A stretch of 16,429 nt of DNA, taken from contig CAXMUH010000111.1 of NCBI GenBank assembly GCA_964196565.1, positions 1 through 16,429 on the forward strand, given 5' to 3'. This document shows positions 7,309 through 13,619 of this stretch, piece by piece. The first letter of the stretch is position 1. The number at the start of each line of letters is the position of its first letter. The translations under genes were made by a program, and so were the position numbers. Below the pieces are notes generated by a model that was given only the letters and a program-made list of their open reading frames with translations, was not told the origin of the DNA and did not search any database. The stretch is from 2-12-FULL-42-15 sp964196565. Lineage in GTDB: Bacteria > Pseudomonadota > Gammaproteobacteria > Coxiellales > Coxiellaceae.

Positions 7309-10300
7309 CTACTCCCCTGAATCATTTAAATCGGTATTAAATTGTGTCGCTGGTGCAAAACGACTGCCTTTTTGTGGTAACGCATGTGGCAAAGTCACAT
7401 CAGCCATATATAAAATTCCAATACCTGAGCCGCCTGGTATTTTCACCGTTGGCGGTGTGCGGAAATTTTGACCCATCACGTTAGCATATTGTTGACCGAC
7501 ATTACCCAAGCCTAAGATTGCATACTGTGAAGGTGTTAATTTCTGTTTAGGTCCGAAACATCCAAATATTCCACAATTACCGGTGTATTGTTGAATAACA
7601 CCTTGCGCCATACCCGATAAGAACGAGGATGCAAATAAGGAGCCATATCTTAGTAGGTAATGGTTATTCACGTAACCTGAAAGTACCGCGTGTGCTGTAC
7701 GCGGATCAATCGCAACCGCATTAATACTAAACGTATGAGTAAAGCCTGGTGCATTCACCGAAGTAAATTTCAACAGTAAGTGCGTTTTGATACGAGTAAA
7801 GGTTCCAATCAATTTTGAGCCTTTAAGTTCACCAGCTACAATGGTCGCCATCACCGGTGTATTTGTATCATCACTATCGATTGCGGTATCCAAAGTCGCA
7901 AACATAATGTCACCGGCTTTAATAACAGGTCCCGTGTTCCCAGAACCTTTAGTCAATGCTGATCCTGCAGATTGATCTTTTGGCGGATTTTCACCTTTCC
8001 GATAGGTTTGCGTAACTGGATTACTCCAAGTCGTCATCATTTTTTGCGCTTGACCCATCATTTGCAATTGCATTTGCTGAGCGGCATCCTGACGCTGTTG
8101 TTGACTCATGACTTTTTGTTCCGCTTTTTGCAACGCACGTAAACGTCCGATCTCGGAATTATCGGTAATTGACGGCAATGTTGTCTGATTAGCTGACACC
8201 GGTTCTACCACTTTTTTTGCGGGTTTTGTTGGCAAAGCGACTGCTACAGTATGCGAACCAAACCCTGCTTGTGCTGGGGTAAATCCCGCTCTCAATAAGT
8301 CGCCACCAGTAAAGCCTGCCTTTTTCAGTTGGCTCGCAGTAAAGCCTGCTGTGCGCAGCTGTGCCGCATTAAAACCTGCCGCACGTAAATCAGCCGCTGA
8401 AAAGCCAGCCGCTTTTAATTGTGCCGCACTAAAGCCTGCCGCTTTAAGATCCCCGGCATTAAAGCCTGCGGCTTTTAGTTGTGCCGCGCTAAAGCCCGCC
8501 GTTTTTAACTGAGCTGCACTAAAGCCAGCGGCTTTTAACTGAGCGCCACTAAAACCTGCCGCTTTTAACTGGGCTGCGTTAAAGCCAACGGCTTTTAATT
8601 GGGCGGCCGTAAAGCCCGCTGCCTTTAACTGAGCAGCGCTAAATCCAGCTGCTTTTAATTGGGCGGCGCTAAATCCAGCTGCTTTTAATTGGGCTGCACT
8701 AAAGCCAGCATCTTTCAATTGCGAAGCTGTAAAACCCACCGCCTTTAATTGAGCGGCGCTAAATCCTGCAGCACGAAGCTCACCAGCAGTAAATCCAGCC
8801 GCTTTAAGCGCTGCTAAACTACAACCTTTGTTGGCAAGCTCGGTCGCTGAGACACCCGCATCGCGTTCTTTTTTAAGGTTGGAAACGCTACAAACTTTGG
8901 ATCCACTCATCATCGCTTGTTTTATTTCATTTGGGGTATAGCCTGCAGCCTTAAGCGCTGCTGCACTAAAGCCAGCTGCTTTTAATTGTGTTGCGCTAAA
9001 ACCTGCATTTTTAAGTTGTGCCGCATCAAAGCCTCCCGCCTTTAATTGTGCGGCTGTAAAGCCTGCGTTTTTAAGCGCAGCCACACTAAATCCAGCGGCT
9101 TTTAATTGTGCCGCCGTAAAGCCTGCATTTTTTAATTGACTTGCGCTAAAACCAGCTTCCCTCAATTGTTTAGCACTAAATCCAGCGGCTTTTAATTGTG
9201 CCGCCGTAAAGCCTGCATTTTTCAATTGGGCTGCACTAAAACCCGCTGCTTTCAATTGTTCGGCAGTAAATCCAGCTGCTTTTAATGCCGCCAATGGACA
9301 ACCCCGTTTCTTTAAAACGCTCGCCGAAACACCCTCTTTACGTTCTTTGGTAAGTTCACTCACACTACAGTTTTGTGAAGCAACATCTGCCGCTTTTATC
9401 GCTGCTGCACTAAAGCCTGCCGCTGCAAGTGCTTTATTAGAAAATCCTGAATTTTTTAATTGTGCTGCACTAAAACCAGCCGCTTTTAATGCGCCCGCAC
9501 TAAAACCCGCGGCTTTTAACTTAAGCGCACTAAAACCTGCATTTTTCAATTGCGAAGCTGTAAAACCAGCATCACGCAATTGATTCGCACTAAAGCCTGC
9601 AGCTTTTAATTCAGCCGCTGTATAACCCGCCGCTTTTAAAGCAGCAGCACCACAGCTTTTAAGTTTTGCGGCGCTAACACCATCAGCACGTGCTTTTTTC
9701 AGTGCTTGAATACTGCAGTTAGCAGATTTTGTGCTTAAACCTGCATTTGCTAGTTGTTGTTTGCTGTAACCCGCGGCTTTTAAGTTAAGCGCAGTAAAGC
9801 CAGCAGCAGCCAATTGACCAGCGGTAAATCCTGCATTTCGCAATTGATCTGCAGAAAAGCCCGCGGCTTTCAGGGCATTTGCACTAAAACCAGCATCAAC
9901 CAATTGTTGTAAGGTAAAACCGCAGTGTTTTAAGTCACTGGCATTATAACCCGTTGATTTCAGCTCACCTGAATTATAACCGGCTTCGCGTAACGCTGGA
10001 CACGAACAGGCCTGACAACGTAACTCTTCAGCTGTAACCCCGGCTTCTCGCGCCAATTTCAAATTAGGCACACTACAGTTCGCAGGGTTTGGTCGGTACA
10101 TATAAACCACTTTGTTCAGTGGACATTCTTTACTGACCGCAGGCCCAACATTAGGCAGGATAGTATTATCTTGATTATTAAAAGCGTCCTCTGACCCAAC
10201 AAAAGTAGGTCGTGTGATCGTTGGAAAAGAGCTGGTAGCTGCTTTTCTCGCCTGTGCATTTAATTTAGCATTTTGAATATTTTGCAATTTAACATAGTTA

Positions 10301-10509
10301 TCCGATGGGTTGCCGGTACCAGGAACAGATTCTATCGAAGGCGCACCTGCAACTGTCGCGGAACCTAAATTAGCTTTATCAACATAACTGTGATGCACAA
10401 CACCAATAATTACTGCAACCAGCACAACGGCAGCTACGCCAAAGATGATTAATCTTGATTTTGCTGATTTCAACAAATTACTTTTATTTGGTTTATTTTG
10501 CTCTGCCAT
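7309..10509 (-). CDS. icmE: IcmE/DotG, VirB10-like core protein with decapeptide repeats
   Basis: DotG spans the inner membrane and periplasm and reaches the outer-membrane complex with DotC, DotD and DotH; its C-terminal part is VirB10/TrbI-like. From the ATG at 10509 the protein has 1066 residues, close to the Legionella length of about 1050. The order is: cytoplasmic tail, membrane segment (about 19-39), spacer, repeat region (about 145-750) of AGFSAAQLKA-type decapeptides, a Gln/Met-rich coiled-coil stretch (about 788-825), and the VirB10-like domain (about 860-1045, with AGDIMFATLDTAIDSD at its start). The repeats form four blocks, opened at Cys145, 265, 381 and 540. Each opener has a second cysteine 21 to 23 residues on. 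A TTG six codons upstream is possible but overlaps icmK. The ATG has GAAGGG 10 bases before it and lies 4 bases after the icmK stop. Confidence 0.96.
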   Translation of the reverse strand: MAEQNKPNKSNLLKSAKSRLIIFGVAAVVLVAVIIGVVHHSYVDKANLGSATVAGAPSIESVPGTGNPSDNYVKLQNIQNAKLNAQARKAATSSFPTITRPTFVGSEDAFNNQDNTILPNVGPAVSKECPLNKVVYMYRPNPANCSVPNLKLAREAGVTAEELRCQACSCPALREAGYNSGELKSTGYNASDLKHCGFTLQQLVDAGFSANALKAAGFSADQLRNAGFTAGQLAAAGFTALNLKAAGYSKQQLANAGLSTKSANCSIQALKKARADGVSAAKLKSCGAAALKAAGYTAAELKAAGFSANQLRDAGFTASQLKNAGFSALKLKAAGFSAGALKAAGFSAAQLKNSGFSNKALAAAGFSAAAIKAADVASQNCSVSELTKERKEGVSASVLKKRGCPLAALKAAGFTAEQLKAAGFSAAQLKNAGFTAAQLKAAGFSAKQLREAGFSASQLKNAGFTAAQLKAAGFSVAALKNAGFTAAQLKAGGFDAAQLKNAGFSATQLKAAGFSAAALKAAGYTPNEIKQAMMSGSKVCSVSNLKKERDAGVSATELANKGCSLAALKAAGFTAGELRAAGFSAAQLKAVGFTASQLKDAGFSAAQLKAAGFSAAQLKAAGFSAAQLKAAGFTAAQLKAVGFNAAQLKAAGFSGAQLKAAGFSAAQLKTAGFSAAQLKAAGFNAGDLKAAGFSAAQLKAAGFSAADLRAAGFNAAQLRTAGFTASQLKKAGFTGGDLLRAGFTPAQAGFGSHTVAVALPTKPAKKVVEPVSANQTTLPSITDNSEIGRLRALQKAEQKVMSQQQRQDAAQQMQLQMMGQAQKMMTTWSNPVTQTYRKGENPPKDQSAGSALTKGSGNTGPVIKAGDIMFATLDTAIDSDDTNTPVMATIVAGELKGSKLIGTFTRIKTHLLLKFTSVNAPGFTHTFSINAVAIDPRTAHAVLSGYVNNHYLLRYGSLFASSFLSGMAQGVIQQYTGNCGIFGCFGPKQKLTPSQYAILGLGNVGQQYANVMGQNFRTPPTVKIPGGSGIGILYMADVTLPHALPQKGSRFAPATQFNTDLNDSGE
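8269..9996. repeat. 30-base tandem repeat array inside icmE (about 49 units)
   Basis: The DNA behind residues 172-747 of IcmE is a near-continuous array of 30-base units encoding AGF-[ST]-A-x-x-L-[KR]-x decapeptides. The units fall into blocks of about 9, 9, 13 and 18, separated by three non-repeat modules that start at Cys265, Cys381 and Cys540. Some units are nearly identical at DNA level: 8636-8664 equals 8666-8694 (29 bases), and 9084-9132 equals 9174-9222 (49 bases, exactly three units apart). This indicates slippage or gene conversion that has not yet decayed. Confidence 0.9.
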
Positions 10510-10513
10510 AATT

Positions 10514-11584
10514 TTACAACCCTTCAATCGTCAACTTAATTGTTTTTCCACGCGATAATGCCAAAATAACTGGAGTCGCTTGTATTTCGTAAGCATGCGT
10601 TCCATCTAAAGAACTCATGGTTGAGATAAATGCCGGCGACAAAACTGTCATTGGCGTACGCAAATACACAGTATTACCAACCATCCACGCTTGTGCATCG
10701 CCACCTTTGATAACGAGTGCACGACTGCCTTGTGGAGGAATTCCATTTAATACATTCATTAAACTTGGACTCTCAACATTTGGTAAACCTTCTAATACAG
10801 GATTTGCATTCGGACCTATTTTTGGAACCCTCAAATCAACTCTATAATCCACGGCATGTTGTCCCGGCATCAAAGTAATCATAATCGGTGTATCTAAACC
10901 CCTTAACATGACTGCTAAGTTACCTGGCTTATAGCGATCTAATGCCTGAACCATTAAGGTATTGCCTTTTTTGTCCCATTGAATATTAAAACTGTGTTGG
11001 TTTCCCAAATCATAAGCTTGTATCGGCCAAGCGGCACCGGTTGCATCAACAAAAACAAGTGAACTCACAAAGCCTTGGCTTAAACGAATAACCGGCGGCG
11101 CGGCCCCTGGCGAAAGATTCACAATCAATGAGGTAGAAGTGGGCTTTGGTGGTATTCCCGGATATTGTGCTGCTGCTTGCTGGCTTTTATTGAATAAATA
11201 ATGCAGCGTTTTAATCTGTTGTGGCGTTAACGGTAATAGGTTGCGAGCCATGGTCGCAAAAGCTCGCTCACCCACAGGATCATTTCCATAAGGGCTCGCA
11301 GTTGGAGAAGGTTGAGCTTGGTTTCTGCTCTGTGCCACCGCATTCGCATCAACTGTCGCTTTAGGCGTTGCTCTGCCTGAATGAATACCTCCTAATAAAG
11401 CATCGATTTTAGCATTATTGAGATTAACCATACTGTTCTCAGTATTCGCTTTATTATTCGCACCCATTACACCGTAGCCATCAGCAAAAGCCAAAGACAG
11501 TGGGACCAACATAATAAAGAGCAAACCTGCATTAAAATACAGTTTTATCTTTTTTGTTATGCCATGCGTTTTTTGTGTTGTCAT
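10514..11584 (-). CDS. icmK: IcmK/DotH, outer-membrane core-complex protein
   Basis: DotH is a periplasmic and outer-membrane-associated subunit that, with DotC, DotD and DotG, builds the T4BSS outer-membrane ring. It fills the place of VirB9. From the ATG at 11584 the protein has 356 residues (about 360 in Legionella). A signal peptide (basic tail KKIK, hydrophobic 17-33, cleavage near AFADG at 32-36) is followed by a low-complexity stretch (about 65-100), a helical segment containing LTPQQIKTLHYLFNKSQ (119-135), and the conserved core PPVIRLSQGF...DATGAAWPI (163-188). A GTG at 11626 and an ATG at 11599 lie in frame upstream; the first would overlap icmL and neither has a good ribosome-binding site. 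The ATG at 11584 follows GAAGG by about 9 bases, so it was chosen. It starts 19 bases after the icmL stop. Confidence 0.94.
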   Translation of the reverse strand: MTTQKTHGITKKIKLYFNAGLLFIMLVPLSLAFADGYGVMGANNKANTENSMVNLNNAKIDALLGGIHSGRATPKATVDANAVAQSRNQAQPSPTASPYGNDPVGERAFATMARNLLPLTPQQIKTLHYLFNKSQQAAAQYPGIPPKPTSTSLIVNLSPGAAPPVIRLSQGFVSSLVFVDATGAAWPIQAYDLGNQHSFNIQWDKKGNTLMVQALDRYKPGNLAVMLRGLDTPIMITLMPGQHAVDYRVDLRVPKIGPNANPVLEGLPNVESPSLMNVLNGIPPQGSRALVIKGGDAQAWMVGNTVYLRTPMTVLSPAFISTMSSLDGTHAYEIQATPVILALSRGKTIKLTIEGL

Positions 11585-11603
11585 AAATCGTACCTTCATC
11601 TCG

Positions 11604-12266
11604 TTAATTACCGTATGCTGATGCACTCACCGTTTGTGAGAAAATATTATTAATCGCAATTTTATCTTTGTAATATTGCACTGGAACGCGAATTACAATA
11701 ACTGTCATATTAATTGGAATATGTATCGTGTTGGATTTACTTGTAAATGTAACAAGCAAAGGCAGTTTAATATTCCAAGCATAATGGCCATCCACAATAC
11801 TTTCGCGTACTATTTGTGGCGCGCCCGTTATTTCTGTATTTGACACCATTTTGCCGTCTACTAAGGTTTTTAAATCATTGGTTGATTTCAATATCGATGA
11901 AAAATAGCGCCATCCTTCTGGAGTAAAATTATCAGACGCATCACGCAATTGTGTCCGCCAATGAATATAATCTAAGCTAAATGTTTTATGAATAGCATTG
12001 GCAGTCCATTGCAAAACCATATCATCTGGCAATGTTGGGTCGGTCAATTTATGTATTTTAATAATGCGACCATCAGCTGTCGCTGCAAAATATTGAGGCT
12101 GTGGAGGATTCGCCCATTTATAATAAACCACTGTTGCTAAACACACATTAATAATCAACATCAACAAAACGCAGGTGAGTATGCGATAGTAATTGTCACG
12201 GTAAAACTCATTACGCATAACGACAAGATCGAGCCCTCTATTCACTTTTTTCTGCTTACGTATCAT
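11604..12266 (-). CDS. icmL: IcmL/DotI family protein, copy 2 (icmK-proximal)
   Basis: DotI is the inner-membrane VirB8-like protein of the T4BSS. Its periplasmic domain has a VirB8 fold, and in Legionella it forms a complex with the short relative DotJ. This 220-residue copy has an N-terminal cytoplasmic tail with RNEFYRDNYYR (18-28), one membrane segment (about 29-49), WANPPQPQYFAATADGRI (51-68), and a periplasmic domain with NFTPEGW (113-119) and the strand LPLLVTFTS (168-176). Its N-terminal region looks closest to Legionella DotI, and its place next to icmK is that of true icmL. Its ATG overlaps the stop of copy 1 by one base (TAATG), with GGGAG about 9 bases upstream, so the two are translationally linked. 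Confidence 0.93.
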   Translation of the reverse strand: MIRKQKKVNRGLDLVVMRNEFYRDNYYRILTCVLLMLIINVCLATVVYYKWANPPQPQYFAATADGRIIKIHKLTDPTLPDDMVLQWTANAIHKTFSLDYIHWRTQLRDASDNFTPEGWRYFSSILKSTNDLKTLVDGKMVSNTEITGAPQIVRESIVDGHYAWNIKLPLLVTFTSKSNTIHIPINMTVIVIRVPVQYYKDKIAINNIFSQTVSASAYGN

Positions 12267-12901
12267 TATGACAAACTCCCATGGGATACAAAGTTCGTCA
12301 CTGAAATCCCTCTCGCCACTTCAAGTTCAGGTACACGCTTAATCGTCAAGGTAACATAAAACTGGCGCTTTATTTGTTGCGATGCACTGGTATATAAAAC
12401 TAATAACGGCATTTGCACAACCCAAGTATAACGCCCGTGGCTAACATAACGATTGACCATAACCACCGGGCCGTTCACTACGGTTGAAACACTCAATTTA
12501 CCCTGTTTAATCGCAGCTATATATCCCGACCCTTTAAGTGCAGCTTCAAATGAAGCCCAACCTTCTGGGGTAAAAAAAGTTCGTGCTTTTTTCAGCTGCT
12601 GTGGATAATGTAAAAAGTTAAGGCTATATGCGCTACGCACCACCAAGGACGACCATTGCTCAACAAACGGCATGGTTACAACGGGTGAACCCAATGACTC
12701 AATAGGCACAACATTTCCGGTTGTGGTTGAGGCATAGTATTTTGCAGCTGGCGCTGACCATAGCAATAAAACCAGTGATGTCATTAGCCCAGCACCGATG
12801 AACAGCATAATAATCAGTATCGTCACCATCCGACGATACTGATTACGATAGAAGTTATTTCTTCTAAGAGCGAATTTTTCAAAATCCAAGTCATCACTCA
12901 T
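12266..12901 (-). CDS. icmL: IcmL/DotI family protein, copy 1, in the position of icmM/dotJ
   Basis: This is a full-length second DotI-like protein of 211 residues. It has a cytoplasmic RRNNFYRNQYRRM (13-25), a membrane segment (about 25-48), SAPAAKYYASTTTGNVVPI (49-67), and a VirB8-like periplasmic domain with FFTPEGW (109-115), VQMPLLVLYTSAS (162-174) and RVPELEVARGI (189-199). In Legionella this slot holds icmM/dotJ, a short relative of under 100 residues without the periplasmic domain. Here the domain is complete. Coxiella is known to carry two icmL genes in this position. The two copies share motifs but are clearly diverged, so the duplication is old and the two may form a mixed complex. 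The ATG directly abuts the icmN stop (TAAATG), with AAGG about 10 bases upstream. Confidence 0.9.
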   Translation of the reverse strand: MSDDLDFEKFALRRNNFYRNQYRRMVTILIIMLFIGAGLMTSLVLLLWSAPAAKYYASTTTGNVVPIESLGSPVVTMPFVEQWSSLVVRSAYSLNFLHYPQQLKKARTFFTPEGWASFEAALKGSGYIAAIKQGKLSVSTVVNGPVVMVNRYVSHGRYTWVVQMPLLVLYTSASQQIKRQFYVTLTIKRVPELEVARGISVTNFVSHGSLS

Positions 12902-13471
12902 TTAGTTGTAACCTTTAAATTTAGGGTAATAACGAAAACTTATCTCAACACGACGATTAAAACTTCTACCGAGCTTATGCCCATTCCAACCCACTGGGTT
13001 TAAATGATTGTAACCAACCGCATAAAGCAGACGCGAATCAATGCCATGTTGCCACAGAAAATTAGCCACCACTTGTGCTTGACGCGTACTAAGTGCTTGT
13101 TGAAAAGTCTCTTTACCCTGATTATCGGTATAAGCCGAAACCTTCACGCTCATCTTGGAATAGGTTTTAATTAAACGTGCCACCGCACTCATTGCCTGTC
13201 GGTAAGAATCGCGTATATTCGCCGAATCCGGTTTAAATAAATAATCACTGCGCACCACAATGCGTACATCTTGACCCAAGCGAATCACTTGCACACCGCC
13301 ATAATATCCAAGCTTATTAATCAGAATAGTTCTAACCTGCTCCAGCGTTGGCTTTTGCGGTGGCGGCACAAATACGACAACCGCTTTTTTAGCACAACCT
13401 GCTAATCCAAGCGCCACGACCAACATCACCATGCCTTTTGCTACCCACTTAATTTTTTTTATACTCTGCAT
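12902..13471 (-). CDS. icmN: IcmN/DotK, OmpA-like lipoprotein of the T4BSS
   Basis: DotK is a lipoprotein at the periphery of the Dot/Icm outer-membrane complex. The 189-residue product has a lipoprotein signal peptide ending in the lipobox LAGC, with Cys26 as the lipid-bearing residue, a short Pro-rich linker (36-40), and an OmpA-like domain (about 60-180). Visible OmpA landmarks are TD at 115-116, LS at 127-128, GYNHLNP at 153-159, GR at 168-169 and NRRVEI at 172-177. The aspartate that binds diaminopimelate is present (D116), but the Arg expected 15 residues later is Gln131, and the usual Asn is Gln124. Peptidoglycan binding may therefore be weak or altered. The gene follows a 148-base gap with a promoter-like motif and abuts icmL copy 1. 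Confidence 0.92.
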   Translation of the reverse strand: MQSIKKIKWVAKGMVMLVVALGLAGCAKKAVVVFVPPPQKPTLEQVRTILINKLGYYGGVQVIRLGQDVRIVVRSDYLFKPDSANIRDSYRQAMSAVARLIKTYSKMSVKVSAYTDNQGKETFQQALSTRQAQVVANFLWQHGIDSRLLYAVGYNHLNPVGWNGHKLGRSFNRRVEISFRYYPKFKGYN

Positions 13472-13482
13472 TCTGTTTAACT

Positions 13483-13515
13483 CTTATAGTAATATTATGC
13501 TAACCGTGCCTTAAG
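13483..13515 (-). promoter_or_regulatory. PmrA-like promoter upstream of icmN
   Basis: On the minus strand CTTAAG (13515-13510, inside the palindrome GCCTTAAGGC) is followed by 5 bases, GTTAGC (13504-13499), 10 bases and TATAAG (13488-13483). This is the same layout and spacing as upstream of icmD. The second half-site is weaker, since it keeps only the TTA core. The -10-like TATAAG lies very close to the icmN ATG (11 bases between), so any transcript from it would have a very short leader. CATAAT at 13499-13494 is an alternative -10. The rest of the 148-base gap (13518-13619) shows T-rich runs but no convincing terminator for icmO. Confidence 0.4.
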
Positions 13516-13619
13516 GCGCATATAAAAAATTAGCCACTCTTTCCCAAAAATACCCCACCCCTGCAAACTTATTCGCTAATACCCGCTGGCTTGTCACGAG
13601 CCCTTGCGCGTGGGAATTT

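Noticed and set aside
9347..9583. Open frame on the plus strand opposite the icmE repeats (78 codons)
   Set aside because: A 30-base repeat without a stop in one unit stays open in that antisense frame by periodicity. The translation simply mirrors the repeat, and there is no ribosome-binding site.
11585..11626. Longer IcmK N-terminus from GTG at 11626
   Set aside because: It would overlap icmL and put extra residues ahead of a normal signal peptide. The ATG at 11584 has a good GAAGG site.
13518..13619. Possible terminator after icmO
   Set aside because: T-rich runs and a GGCT/AGCC pairing are present, but no stable stem is followed directly by a T-run on the minus strand.
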